A stretch of 64,000 bases of DNA from Bacilli bacterium (GCA_017541445.1 JAFXZC010000012.1:62001-126000); one strand, 5' to 3'. Positions 1 through 8,579 are shown, counted from the stretch's first letter. The notes: generated from the letters alone by a model not told the origin. Made by a program: numbers and translations.

Positions 1-107
1 AAAATAGAATCTAATTCTTCAATAATAGTATAATCTGCAATACCATTCTTTAAATCTAATAAACATTCACTAATTCTATTCTTATAACTTTCTATATTAT
101 CATTCAT
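1..107 (-). CDS. Hypothetical protein, N-terminal part only
   Basis: An open frame runs from an ATG at 107 to the window edge, giving 35 residues that begin MNDNIESYKNRISECLLDL and are mostly charged and helical. It has the codon style of the surrounding genes and follows the terminator-flanked gene at 159-875 on the same strand. The upstream sequence holds only a weak purine stretch (GAAAG), so the start is uncertain. The fragment is too short to assign to a family. Confidence 0.5.
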   Translation of the reverse strand, partial: MNDNIESYKNRISECLLDLKNGIADYTIIEELDSI

Positions 108-148
108 AATATACACATACTTTCTATATTAATTTTACCATAATAATA

Positions 149-180
149 AAAAAAATATCTAATTATTAGATATTTTTTTC
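149..180 (-). terminator. Rho-independent terminator of the 159-875 gene
   Basis: A perfect stem (AAATATCTAA/TTAGATATTT) with a three-base loop overlaps the stop codon and is followed on the minus strand by a run of T. Confidence 0.8.
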
Positions 181-875
181 TCTATTTCTTCATTCTTAAT
201 CTTTAAAACATTACTATTAATACTACCTAAATATAAAGTAATACCAGGTAATAAAGCTTCTAATCTATGTAATAAACCAATAATATAACCACTATTACAT
301 AATTCATTTAATATATAATCATGTATATTAAGTTCACTAATATCACTACTAACACCTGTTTGAGTTAATCTCTCATTTTCATATATTCTCTTAGTAGTAA
401 CAATATTAGTACCACGTTTATTTCTATCAATAATAGAATCTATTATTTGAACAGAAACAAGATCCATCTTTTCTTTAATATCACCATAAGTAAATCTATT
501 ACCATTTAAATTAGCTTTAAAACCAATACAATAACTATTACCATCTTTTAAATCACTTCTACTATAAAAAGACATTAACTTAGGTTGAATAGTAACTTGA
601 TCGCTATTTACTGAACTATTACCAATCTTCTTATCATATGAAAAACCAACTCTACTAAATATAAAATATTCACTATTACTATTACTAATAAGAATATAAT
701 CTTTATTAATAATCATTTTATGATCTATACCATTAAATACAAAATCATATTCATAATTACCTTTAACTGATACTAAAGTACTTCTACTATTATCATTATG
801 ATTAATAATATCATAACTATCAGTTAATTCTAAATTAAATAATTTTAATGCTTCATTAACACTAACCAAATCCAT
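159..875 (-). CDS. Hypothetical protein, 238 aa
   Basis: I do not recognise this protein. It is soluble, with no signal peptide and no membrane segment. The frame opens slightly further upstream at a GTG (884), but a GGTGAT Shine-Dalgarno at 885-880 lies four bases before the ATG at 875, the spacing used throughout this window, so that ATG is the better start. The middle of the protein (about residues 90-135) is rich in Ser, Lys and aromatic residues and contains no catalytic motif I can name. It is divergent from the kinase-like gene at 981 and ends in its own hairpin terminator, so it looks monocistronic. Confidence 0.8.
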   Translation of the reverse strand: MDLVSVNEALKLFNLELTDSYDIINHNDNSRSTLVSVKGNYEYDFVFNGIDHKMIINKDYILISNSNSEYFIFSRVGFSYDKKIGNSSVNSDQVTIQPKLMSFYSRSDLKDGNSYCIGFKANLNGNRFTYGDIKEKMDLVSVQIIDSIIDRNKRGTNIVTTKRIYENERLTQTGVSSDISELNIHDYILNELCNSGYIIGLLHRLEALLPGITLYLGSINSNVLKIKNEEIEKKISNN

Positions 876-980
876 CCCCATCACCGAGATATATAATACT
901 ATAAACTAAACAAAATATATACAAAAATTTTATAAAATACCTAAAAAATGCTATAATAATGCATCGAAAAGGGGATTATT

Positions 981-1760
981 ATGGCAAAAACATTACAAAT
1001 ACATCAAAATGACCTAGGTACTAGATATCCTTTAATAGGAACTGGTGACGAAGGTTATATATATAAATATAATGATGAAATAGCATTAAAAATATTTACT
1101 AAAATAAGAGTAGCTAATTCCCAATCTAAATATAGAAGAAAACTATTAAAATTAAAAGATATGATATCTACATTAAGAGATCCTAACTGTGCATTCCCTT
1201 TAGGATTTGTAACATTCAATGGAATAGATATAGTAGGTATCTATTTACCTCTAGTAAAAAAACACTATCAATTAACAGATTTTGATGATTTACCTACCTT
1301 AATAGATAAAAATAAAATAATACAATATCTTATTAAAGCAGATAAATGTATTCAAAGATTACATCAACAACAAATAATATTAGGAGATATAAAACAAAAT
1401 AATATCTTAGTAAATGAAAATGAAGAACCAATATTTATAGATACAGATAATTATCAATATAAACATCATATATTTGATCTAATACCAGATAGAGCAGGAT
1501 GTTTATATTATACATATGGAACATCATCTATGTGTTTACAAGATAATGATATATTAGTATATGCAATAATGTCTTTATATTTATTAACACAAGATGAAAG
1601 ATTTAATTTCTGTTCACCAAAAGAATCATTAAATGCAGCATTACATGCATTACATCTAGAAAAAGAAATATTAAAAGAATTAGAATATATATTCTCACCT
1701 AGATTAGATAAACCTTATATAGGACCTATACTAGAAAAAGTAAATATAAATAGAATGTAA
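981..1760 (+). CDS. Protein-kinase-fold protein, 259 aa
   Basis: The protein has the elements of a small Ser/Thr-type or lipopolysaccharide-kinase-like fold. There is a glycine loop at residues 20-29 (GTGDEGYIYK), an ATP-binding lysine at 37 in IALKIF, a catalytic-loop motif GDIKQNN around residue 137, and FIDTDNY at the position of the metal-binding DFG/DxD. Arg is missing before the catalytic Asp (LGDIK rather than HRD), as in many bacterial kinase-like proteins. There is no membrane segment. It starts behind AAAAGGGGATTATT and ends at a terminator, so it is probably transcribed alone. The substrate is unknown. A PP2C phosphatase lies at 41509-43047, but nothing links the two directly. Confidence 0.8.
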   Translation: MAKTLQIHQNDLGTRYPLIGTGDEGYIYKYNDEIALKIFTKIRVANSQSKYRRKLLKLKDMISTLRDPNCAFPLGFVTFNGIDIVGIYLPLVKKHYQLTDFDDLPTLIDKNKIIQYLIKADKCIQRLHQQQIILGDIKQNNILVNENEEPIFIDTDNYQYKHHIFDLIPDRAGCLYYTYGTSSMCLQDNDILVYAIMSLYLLTQDERFNFCSPKESLNAALHALHLEKEILKELEYIFSPRLDKPYIGPILEKVNINRM

Positions 1761-1794
1761 AAGATATAATTAATATCTTTTATTTTTTTTTAAA
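1758..1794 (+). terminator. Rho-independent terminator
   Basis: The hairpin AAAGATAT-AATTA-ATATCTTT is followed by a T-rich run just after the kinase-like gene. Confidence 0.8.
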
Positions 1795-1830
1795 ATAATA
1801 CTATAATAAAAATAGAATAGGAGTATTAAA

Positions 1831-2637
1831 ATGTATTGTACTAAATGTGGAAAAGAAACTAAAAGTGGCAATTTTTGCCAATATTGTGGACAACCTTTAA
1901 ATAATCAACAATTTACACCACCAGAAACAAATAAAAAAGAAATAGCAGGTTTAATAATAGGAATAATATCATTAGTATTTAACTTTGTTTTATTCTTTAT
2001 ATCAATACCATTATCTATAATAGGTATAATAATATCTAAAAAAGCTAAAAAAGAAACAAATAAAACTAATGCAGGCTTAATAATGAATATTATTAGTTTA
2101 GTATTAAGTATTATAGAATTATTAATAACAATAGTAATAGTAGTAATATTTGGCCTAGCTATTAATGCATTATTTAGTCATGATTTCTCATTACCAGAAA
2201 AAACTGCTAGAGAAAAACAAGAAACTTATTATAAAGTTAATTATGATTCAAGTATAACTGACATAGATGATTTAATAGGCAAATGGAATTGCTATAATCC
2301 AAGTAGAATAGGAGATTATAAATTAACATTAGAATTAAAAAATAATAATAAATATAAAATAGGAGACTATAATTCATATAATAAGAATTACGCAACAGGA
2401 AAATATGCAATAACTCAAAAGAATAATCCTATAGAGTATCCTAATTATTCAATAACATATTATAATTTAGTATTTGCATCTACAGAAGAATATAAAATAA
2501 ATAATAAAGAACATGAAGAAAAAGCATTTGATAAAAAATATTCAATAGGTGTTATAGATAATAAAATAGATAAAGATACCATAATAATAACAGATAGTAG
2601 AAATACTTACTATGTATGTAAGATAGAAGGAGAATAA
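1831..2637 (+). CDS. Zinc-ribbon membrane protein (DUF4190-like), 268 aa
   Basis: The N-terminus is a zinc ribbon with two CxxC pairs (CTKC at residues 3-6 and CQYC at 16-19). After a short linker come two hydrophobic blocks (about residues 37-70 and 83-113) separated by a lysine-rich loop, the layout of DUF4190-type proteins. The C-terminal 130 residues are hydrophilic and contain a GKWNCY...GKYAI pattern that resembles the C-terminal part of the zinc-ribbon protein at 23741-24520 (GNWITN...GTYSY). Such proteins are membrane-bound with the ribbon in the cytoplasm, and their function is not known. The next gene, a lipoprotein, begins one base after the stop, so the two are co-transcribed. Confidence 0.8.
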   Translation: MYCTKCGKETKSGNFCQYCGQPLNNQQFTPPETNKKEIAGLIIGIISLVFNFVLFFISIPLSIIGIIISKKAKKETNKTNAGLIMNIISLVLSIIELLITIVIVVIFGLAINALFSHDFSLPEKTAREKQETYYKVNYDSSITDIDDLIGKWNCYNPSRIGDYKLTLELKNNNKYKIGDYNSYNKNYATGKYAITQKNNPIEYPNYSITYYNLVFASTEEYKINNKEHEEKAFDKKYSIGVIDNKIDKDTIIITDSRNTYYVCKIEGE

Positions 2638-2638
2638 T

Positions 2639-3361
2639 ATGAAAAAGATTAAAATAATAATAGTACTATTCTTATTCTTATTACTAAGTAGTTGTGGTAT
2701 TAAAGGAGAACTACATACAGAAGAAGAACTAAGAGAATATACAGATGATTTAATATGTAATCCTAGAACAGAACAAAAATGTGACTTAAAAAATAAATAT
2801 ATATTAGAAAAAATATTAGAAAAGAATGAAGAAGATAGAGAAGTAGATAAAAGAACTTTATTATTAAAATTAAAAGGATTAGATCTTGAATTTGAAACAA
2901 CATCTTCATTACATTGTACAGAAACATTTGATGCAACTTGTACAGAAGAAGAATATCAAATGACATCTAACTATTCAGAAAAGATATTTGAATATTATAT
3001 AACTGAATATGAAAAGATTATTAATTATAATGAAAGATTATGTTATGAAATAAATCGTAATAATGAAACAAAATGTGATATAGATTCATTTGTTATAAAT
3101 AATAAAGAAGAATTAAATTATTTTATAGAATTCTATAAAGGATTATTAAACTATTTAAATAATCAAGAATATAAAGTACCAACACATATAATAAGTATTA
3201 ATATTAAATCTAATAATAGAACATATTATTTAAGTTTAGGAATAGAATTACTAGATAATCAATATTATCCAATATATGAATCAAGTAATGTTCCATTAGA
3301 TGGAAATATAGAAACATATATCGATAATTACTTATATAAAGAGGGAATACAATTAAATTAG
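2639..3361 (+). CDS. Lipoprotein, 240 aa
   Basis: A type II signal peptide is clear: basic start MKKIK, a hydrophobic core and a lipobox LLSSC with Cys at residue 19, so the mature protein should be anchored to the outer face of the membrane. The rest is acidic, rich in Glu, Tyr and Asn, with several cysteines (for example in CNPRTEQKC and around residues 95-105) that could form disulfides. No domain is recognised. It starts immediately after the zinc-ribbon membrane protein and ends at a terminator. Confidence 0.8.
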   Translation: MKKIKIIIVLFLFLLLSSCGIKGELHTEEELREYTDDLICNPRTEQKCDLKNKYILEKILEKNEEDREVDKRTLLLKLKGLDLEFETTSSLHCTETFDATCTEEEYQMTSNYSEKIFEYYITEYEKIINYNERLCYEINRNNETKCDIDSFVINNKEELNYFIEFYKGLLNYLNNQEYKVPTHIISINIKSNNRTYYLSLGIELLDNQYYPIYESSNVPLDGNIETYIDNYLYKEGIQLN

Positions 3362-3386
3362 AAGAAGTATTTCTTCTTTTTTATTG
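3358..3386 (+). terminator. Rho-independent terminator
   Basis: GAAGAAG-TATTT-CTTCTTTTTTATT overlaps the stop codon of the lipoprotein gene. Confidence 0.75.
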
Positions 3387-3428
3387 AATTAATTTACATA
3401 AAATGATAATATTATTCTAGGTGATAGT

Positions 3429-4376
3429 ATGATAAGAAAAAAACAAAAATATATCATATTAATTGTATTGTTATTACTATTTATAAGTATAGGATATGCT
3501 GTATTAAATGCCCAATATAGAGTAAATGGTAGAACTAATATAGCAGGAGCTAGATGGAATTTATACTTAGATCATGTAAGTGTTAAAGCAGGTGGAGTAA
3601 CACCAACTTCAGGACCTACTATTAATGGTAATAATGTAGAATATGAAATAACATTATCAAAACCAGGAGATGCATTTGAATTTACCTTTAATGTTAATAA
3701 TAGAGGAACAATTAATGCAATGATTGGATCTATATCTTCAAAATTAAATGATGTAGATATGACTACACCACCAGATTATTTAGATTACTTAGTAGAATAT
3801 TATGATGGAGAACAAATAACTAACCTACAAGCTTTAAATGTAGGAGAAACAGATACAATAAGAGTAAGAGTAGAATATAAAACAGATATAGATGCATCAG
3901 CAATGCCAACTACTAATCAACAATTAAAATTTGATTTTAATATATCTTATATTCAAGCAGATAATAGTGCTATATCAAGAAGTCATTACTTATATTCATT
4001 AAATGATAATGTACCATTAAATAGTTCAGTAAATGATTATGATGGCTTTTATAGTTCATATCAAGAATTATATAATTCAACTGGAAAACCATATTTCTTA
4101 AAACATAAAATATCAAATGATTTAATTATAGAAAATAGTTTAGGTTTTGTATATAACAATAATTATTATTTCTTGTCTAATACAAGCTTTAATTATCAAT
4201 CTTCATCAGATTATTTAGTTGGAATATTTGGATCTAATTGTACAGCAAGTACTAGTATTACAACATGTAACGTAGCTGGATTCAATCCTAATGTATACTC
4301 ATCAGGACATATTGATGTTCATAATGCAGACGGCGGTTGTGCTGTAACAAATACATTAACAGGATCTTGTTATTAA
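3429..4376 (+). CDS. TasA/camelysin-like secreted protein, 315 aa
   Basis: A basic N-terminus and hydrophobic segment end in ISIGYAVLNA. This signal region matches those of the proteins at 49220 (MSIAYAIT) and 52098 (MTIGYATY), and this [MI][ST]I[GA]YA pattern fits SipW-type processing. Residues 30-175 align by eye with the TasA-like protein at 49220: LSKPGDAFEFTFNVNNRGT here against LPKPGDYYEFTVDIENAGT there, and VRVEYK against VRIEYN. The C-terminal half is an additional domain with four late cysteines ending in GSCY. In the TasA/CalY family such proteins form extracellular fibres or surface structures. The likely processing enzyme is the SipW-like peptidase at 49849, about 45 kb away. The gene stands alone between terminators. 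Confidence 0.75.
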   Translation: MIRKKQKYIILIVLLLLFISIGYAVLNAQYRVNGRTNIAGARWNLYLDHVSVKAGGVTPTSGPTINGNNVEYEITLSKPGDAFEFTFNVNNRGTINAMIGSISSKLNDVDMTTPPDYLDYLVEYYDGEQITNLQALNVGETDTIRVRVEYKTDIDASAMPTTNQQLKFDFNISYIQADNSAISRSHYLYSLNDNVPLNSSVNDYDGFYSSYQELYNSTGKPYFLKHKISNDLIIENSLGFVYNNNYYFLSNTSFNYQSSSDYLVGIFGSNCTASTSITTCNVAGFNPNVYSSGHIDVHNADGGCAVTNTLTGSCY

Positions 4377-4379
4377 AAA

Positions 4380-4413
4380 TAAAAAGAGAGTTATAAATAA
4401 CTCTCTTTTTTTA
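4380..4413. terminator. Bidirectional terminator
   Basis: AAAAAGAGAGTTA-TAAA-TAACTCTCTTTTTTT lies between two convergent genes and has A and T runs on either side, so it can serve both. Confidence 0.85.
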
Positions 4414-4845
4414 CATAGTAGGCTTAACTTGAGGTTGAACAGTATTTAAGTATTGAGCTAAAGCTTCCAAGCTATCAACTACAATAACACCATTTTTAGC
4501 AACTAGTTTCATAGTTTTAAGAGCACACTTTAACATATGTCCTTCAAACTTCTTACCATTTGCTTCTGTTAGTACACAAAGTACAGTTCTTTCAGGTCTC
4601 TTATTACTATCATCAGTAACTTCTACGAAGCTATAGAAACCTTCTCCCTCAGGAGTAATAACATATACACATATGTCATCAGTCTCCCTATGAAAGTCTT
4701 CAACCTTTTGAGCTTCTTCATTCCATGCTCCTGGAGGTAGTTGAGGGTTGAAAAACTCAACACGTTCTCCTAATTGTGGTATTAATTCACTTCTCCAAGT
4801 AGAGTCACCACATGTTCCTCCTAAAAATACGTTTACTTTATCCAT
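4411..4845 (-). CDS. Nucleoside 2-deoxyribosyltransferase-like protein, 144 aa
   Basis: The N-terminus KVNVFLGGTCGDSTWRSEL and the following FFNPQLPPGAW and YVITPEGEGFYSFVE resemble small single-domain nucleoside 2-deoxyribosyltransferase-like proteins (Nuc_deoxyri_tr2 group). These are often found in phages and mobile DNA. The family transfers deoxyribose between bases or hydrolyses nucleosides; the catalytic Glu here may be in FVEVT. Base composition and codon choice (CAA/CTT, GGA, more GC) are slightly richer than in its neighbours. It is preceded by a long leader with strong hairpins and an internal terminator (4903-5021), which suggests conditional expression. Confidence 0.65.
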   Translation of the reverse strand: MDKVNVFLGGTCGDSTWRSELIPQLGERVEFFNPQLPPGAWNEEAQKVEDFHRETDDICVYVITPEGEGFYSFVEVTDDSNKRPERTVLCVLTEANGKKFEGHMLKCALKTMKLVAKNGVIVVDSLEALAQYLNTVQPQVKPTM

Positions 4846-4902
4846 TACTCATTCCCCCTTATTGAAAAATTTTAATAAAGGCCTTGCATGGTAAAGTAAA
4901 GC

Positions 4903-4939
4903 ACAAAAAAGACAAGACCTTTATATCAAAAGTCTTGTC
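4903..4939 (-). terminator. Terminator inside the leader of the 4845 gene
   Basis: On the minus strand the stem GACAAGACTTTTG...GGTCTTGTC is followed by TTTTTTG. It lies about 60 bases before the start codon, so it would stop transcription before the gene unless bypassed. Confidence 0.7.
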
Positions 4940-5021
4940 CAAATAGATAAAAATCTATTCTACTGATGCGGGTGAAACCAATTGACGCATCAGTACATTG
5001 AAGGACTACTCCCTTTCAACG
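4940..5021 (-). promoter_or_regulatory. Structured 5' leader, possible riboswitch or attenuator
   Basis: Reading the minus strand from the predicted start, there are three consecutive hairpins. The first is UUGAA..GGGAGUAGU..UUCAA (5019-4998). The second is a perfect 10-bp stem UACUGAUGCG/CGCAUCAGUA with a 15-base loop (4995-4961). The third is AAUAGAU/AUCUAUU (4960-4943). They are followed by the terminator at 4939-4903. Aptamer-like stems, then a terminator, then the gene, is the layout of a transcriptional riboswitch. GGGAGUAG recalls the yybP-ykoY (Mn) class, but the element is too short and lacks the rest of that consensus, so I do not assign a class. Confidence 0.5.
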
Positions 5022-5102
5022 ACTATAATTATACCAAAAAGCAGCATATATATCAAATTTTCCTCCCCTTATGATATAATAAAATTGAAGGGAGTAGTCC
5101 TT
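5001..5102. repeat. 15-bp inverted repeat at the divergent 5' ends
   Basis: AAGGACTACTCCCTT at 5001-5015 is the exact reverse complement of AAGGGAGTAGTCCTT at 5088-5102. Each copy lies at the very start of one of the two divergent transcripts; the second copy also supplies the Shine-Dalgarno of the 5105 gene. Confidence 0.7.
5028..5056 (-). promoter_or_regulatory. Promoter of the deoxyribosyltransferase-like gene
   Basis: The minus strand reads TTGATA, 17 bases, TATAAT: a near-consensus sigma-A promoter. It places the RNA start near 5021, about 175 bases before the coding start. Confidence 0.75.
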
Positions 5103-5104
5103 AT

Positions 5105-6316
5105 ATGAACGAAATAAAATGTCCTAATTGTGGAAAAGTATTCCAAATAGATGAAAATGATTATGCATCTATTATTAAACAAATAAGAGATAAAGAATTT
5201 AATGAAGAACTAAAAAAGATAGAAGAACAAACTACTAAAGATAAACAAAATGAAATAAAACTCTTAGAAGCACATTTAAAAGAAGAACAAAATAAAAAAG
5301 ACTTAGAAATAATAGAATTAAAAAATAATCTAAAGAATATAGAAGAGAATACTAAAAATAAAATAGAAAAAGAATATAATGAAGAACTAAATAATAAAAA
5401 AATAGAATTAATTAATTTAGAAAATAAAATAGATAACTTAAAAACAGAAAATGAATTAAAAGAAAAAACATTAAAAGAAACATATGAAACTAAATTAAAA
5501 GATAAAGATGAACAAATAGCATATTATAAAGATTTTAAATCAAAACAATCTACTAAAATGATAGGTGAATCATTAGAACAACATTGTCAATTAGAATTTA
5601 ATAGATTAAGACCTTTATTTAAAAATTCTTATTTTGAAAAAGATAATGATGCTAAAACAGGTTCTAAAGGAGACTTTATCTTTAGAGATTATGATGAAGA
5701 TCATAATGAAATAGTATCTATTATGTTTGAAATGAAAAATGAAGCAGATGAAACCGCTACTAAACATAAAAATGAAGACTTCTTAAAAGAATTAGATAAA
5801 GATAGAAAAGAAAAGAATTGTGAATACGCAGTCTTAGTATCTCTTCTAGAAATAGATAATGAATATTATAATGATGGAATAGTAGATGTATCACATCTAT
5901 ATCCTAAAATGTATGTAATAAGACCACAATTCTTTATACCATTAATAACATTAATAAGAAATATATCTACTAAAACATTAGAATATAAAAAAGAATTAGA
6001 ATTAATAAAGAATCAAAATATAGATATAACTCACTTCGAAGAAAACATTAATCAATTTAAAGAAGGATTTAGTAGAAACTATAGACTAGCTAGTGAAAGA
6101 TTTGCTAAAGCAATAGAAGAAATAGATAAAACTATAGAACACTTACAAAAAACTAAAGAGAACTTATTAAAAACAGATGATAATTTAAGATTAGCTAATA
6201 ATAAAGCAGAAGATTTAACTATTAAAAAACTAACTAGAAATAATCCAACTATGAAAGAAATGTTTGATAATTTAGAAAAAGAAGAAGAGGAAGAATTAGA
6301 AGATGAGTCTGATTAA
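5105..6316 (+). CDS. DUF2130 family coiled-coil protein, 403 aa
   Basis: The N-terminal zinc-ribbon-like CPNCGKVF followed by Q-I-D-E-N-D-Y and then KEFNEEL is typical of DUF2130 proteins. Residues 35-145 are a long Glu/Lys-rich coiled coil. Residues 145-290 hold the conserved core (STKMIGESLEQHC, KGDFIFRDYDE, FEMKNEADET, YAVLVSLLE), which in fold resembles a restriction-endonuclease-like domain. A second coiled coil follows and the C-terminus is very acidic. The function of DUF2130 is not established. The promoter has an extended -10 (TGATATAAT at 5072-5080). The gene overlaps the next one by 14 bases, so they form an operon. Confidence 0.85.
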   Translation: MNEIKCPNCGKVFQIDENDYASIIKQIRDKEFNEELKKIEEQTTKDKQNEIKLLEAHLKEEQNKKDLEIIELKNNLKNIEENTKNKIEKEYNEELNNKKIELINLENKIDNLKTENELKEKTLKETYETKLKDKDEQIAYYKDFKSKQSTKMIGESLEQHCQLEFNRLRPLFKNSYFEKDNDAKTGSKGDFIFRDYDEDHNEIVSIMFEMKNEADETATKHKNEDFLKELDKDRKEKNCEYAVLVSLLEIDNEYYNDGIVDVSHLYPKMYVIRPQFFIPLITLIRNISTKTLEYKKELELIKNQNIDITHFEENINQFKEGFSRNYRLASERFAKAIEEIDKTIEHLQKTKENLLKTDDNLRLANNKAEDLTIKKLTRNNPTMKEMFDNLEKEEEEELEDESD

Positions 6317-6989
6317 TATATTTAAACAAATATTTAAAAAAGAAAATAATATTAATAATAAACCATCTACATATGAAGAAGAACTACTTAATAAATATGG
6401 TTATTGTAATCAATTTAATAAACATATAACAATTTATTTTATAGCAGATACTCATAACTATTTAGCATATAATGATAAAATGAAAGAAGAAATAAAAGAA
6501 GCTAATGAATGTGATTGTTGTATTCTATTAGGAGATCACTCCGCAGGAGATCTAGAAGCTATTACTAGTATTATAACAATACCTATCTATGGAATATTAG
6601 GTAATCATGATCACTGGCATCTATTTGATAGCTTTAATATTACAGATATAAATGGAAAAGTAATAGAAGTAAAAGGAGTAAAAATAGCTGGTTTAGCAGG
6701 TAGTTTTAAATATAAAAATTCCCCATCTAGTTGTTTATATACCCATGAAGAATCAATTAATATATTAGATAAATTAGAACCAGTTGATATACTAGTAACT
6801 CATGATAAAGCTTATCTAGAAGAAAGTACAGATACAGTACATAATGGTTTAAAAGGTATTACATATTATCTATATAAAAATAAAACCCCATTACATATAC
6901 ATGGACATATACATGAAGAAAAAGAATACTATTTAAAAAATAATACTAAAGTATTATCTTTATATCTAAATAAAAAGATAAAATTTTAA
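6303..6989 (+). CDS. Calcineurin-like metallophosphoesterase, 228 aa
   Basis: All metal-binding motifs of the calcineurin-like superfamily are present in order: FIADTHN (about residues 44-50), LGDHSAGD, GNHDHWH, VTHD and HGHIH. The family hydrolyses phosphomono- or phosphodiesters with two metal ions; the substrate here is unknown. It is cytoplasmic with no signal peptide. It overlaps the DUF2130 gene by 14 bases, and the context suggests a joint role in nucleic acid or nucleotide processing, which is only an inference. Confidence 0.85.
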   Translation: MSLINIFKQIFKKENNINNKPSTYEEELLNKYGYCNQFNKHITIYFIADTHNYLAYNDKMKEEIKEANECDCCILLGDHSAGDLEAITSIITIPIYGILGNHDHWHLFDSFNITDINGKVIEVKGVKIAGLAGSFKYKNSPSSCLYTHEESINILDKLEPVDILVTHDKAYLEESTDTVHNGLKGITYYLYKNKTPLHIHGHIHEEKEYYLKNNTKVLSLYLNKKIKF

Positions 6990-7044
6990 TACTAAAATTT
7001 GCTTATATTAATAATTAATACTATAATTAATATAGGTGATTGAG

Positions 7045-7191
7045 ATGAACAAAGTAATAATGATATTATCTTTAATATTCTTACCTTTACCAGTTTCATT
7101 AAGCATCTGTTACTCTATAAAGAAAAAAGAAGAAAAGAATAAAATAGATAATAATATATATACAATAAAAAGACCTACATTAGAAGTGTAA
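7045..7191 (+). CDS. Small single-span membrane protein, 48 aa
   Basis: A short frame begins behind TAGGTGATTGAG and encodes MNKVIMILSLIFLPLPVSL, a hydrophobic segment of about 20 residues, then a Lys/Glu-rich cytoplasmic-type tail ending in PTLEV. It is followed by its own terminator, which supports it as a real gene. The family is unknown. Confidence 0.65.
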   Translation: MNKVIMILSLIFLPLPVSLSICYSIKKKEEKNKIDNNIYTIKRPTLEV

Positions 7192-7201
7192 ATCAAAAAA
7201 T

Positions 7202-7234
7202 AGAAAAGTAGTAATACTTTTCTTTTTATTTTAT
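7202..7234 (+). terminator. Rho-independent terminator
   Basis: AGAAAAGTA-GTAA-TACTTTTCT is followed by TTTTATTTT, after the 48-aa gene. Confidence 0.8.
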
Positions 7235-7253
7235 AATTATTATAGGTGGTACT

Positions 7254-8579
7254 ATGAATCAAGAAGAAAAAAACATAGAAATAGAAGAACAAAAAAAAGA
7301 TGATAAAAGAACTATCATAGTATTATGTAGTATCATCGGTATAATAATATTATTTGTTATAGTAGGAGCTATAATAAATAGACACAATCCAAAAACTCCA
7401 TATTATATTATTAAAGGAGAAGAAGAATCTACTTCTAAAAAAGAAATAAAAGAAGATGAAGAAGAACCTGAAGAGGAAGAAGAAAAAGAAGAAATAGATC
7501 CTAATGAAGATCCTTTTCCTGAAGTAGAACTAGATATAGATAAAGTAATAGAAGAATATGAACTAGATACTATAAAAGATATAATTAATGAAGATAAAGA
7601 CTTATTTAAACTATATGCTTATACTATTATAAATAATAATAAAATAGCATATAAAAAAGAATTACTAGATAGTTATATAGTAATATATAAAAATAAAGAA
7701 CAACTAAATATAAATAGTTTTATAAATTCATTAAAAGAATTAATGATTATAGAAATAGAAGAACAAATAGATACTAATACAACAACTAGTTCATATGATG
7801 ATGGAATAACATGTATTAAAATATTAAAAAATAGTGATAGAAACATAATATATCAAGAAATAATGCATTTTATAAAAAGTAGACTTACTGGTAAACAAGA
7901 AATATATACTGTATGTTATGAAAATGGAAAATATCTTAATAAAATAGAAGAATGTTCTAAAACCATTAAATTACCTATAAGTAAATTTATTACTATAGCA
8001 GGAACTAAAACTAATATAGCAAGATATTATAATACTAGTATAGATTCTAATACTAATGTAACTAACATCTATAATTTACTTGCTTATATAATAGGAGAAC
8101 AAAAATTAAATGATATCTATTATAGTAATTCATCAGTAACAAATTTATTCTTAGAAATGAATAAATATGGTATTAAATATGAAGAATATTTAGAATTTAT
8201 TAACAATACAAATGACTTATTAAATGAAGAACTATTTAATAATGAAGATAAAAAAGAAGAAGAATATCTAATAAAAGTATTAAATATAATAAATACTATC
8301 TATCAAAGAAAATATGGTCATGGTTGGGAAGAAGATAAAGAATTCTCTTTCTTAATGCAATTAATATATAATCATACACAATATTATAAAGAAGAATCTG
8401 ATATAAATAATTATCTAAATCTATCTAATCTGACAGAAGGAGAAAAACAAGTAATTCAAAATAAAATAGAATTAAATCTAGAAACAGAACCATCTACTGA
8501 TAAATATTACTTTATTATAAATAATAATAAAATATTAATAGGAATAGATAATGAATTAATAGAATATGAAATAAAATAA
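7254..8579 (+). CDS. Membrane-anchored protein with a zincin-like motif lacking the first His, 441 aa
   Basis: One membrane segment (residues 21-42) follows a charged cytoplasmic N-terminus. An acidic Glu-rich linker (55-90) precedes a large extracellular domain. Residues 201-205 read QEIMH in the context IIYQEIMHFI, which looks like an HExxH zinc-peptidase helix whose first His has become Gln; if so the protein should be inactive as a zincin. A second conserved-looking part is KFITIAGTKTNIARYY. The next gene (8639) is also a membrane protein and has an intact HExxH. I do not recognise the family with certainty. Confidence 0.75.
   Translation: MNQEEKNIEIEEQKKDDKRTIIVLCSIIGIIILFVIVGAIINRHNPKTPYYIIKGEEESTSKKEIKEDEEEPEEEEEKEEIDPNEDPFPEVELDIDKVIEEYELDTIKDIINEDKDLFKLYAYTIINNNKIAYKKELLDSYIVIYKNKEQLNINSFINSLKELMIIEIEEQIDTNTTTSSYDDGITCIKILKNSDRNIIYQEIMHFIKSRLTGKQEIYTVCYENGKYLNKIEECSKTIKLPISKFITIAGTKTNIARYYNTSIDSNTNVTNIYNLLAYIIGEQKLNDIYYSNSSVTNLFLEMNKYGIKYEEYLEFINNTNDLLNEELFNNEDKKEEEYLIKVLNIINTIYQRKYGHGWEEDKEFSFLMQLIYNHTQYYKEESDINNYLNLSNLTEGEKQVIQNKIELNLETEPSTDKYYFIINNNKILIGIDNELIEYEIK

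Noticed and set aside
4940..5021. Assignment to the yybP-ykoY (Mn) riboswitch
   Set aside because: GGGAGUAG is similar, but the following parts are too short and the other conserved blocks are not visible.
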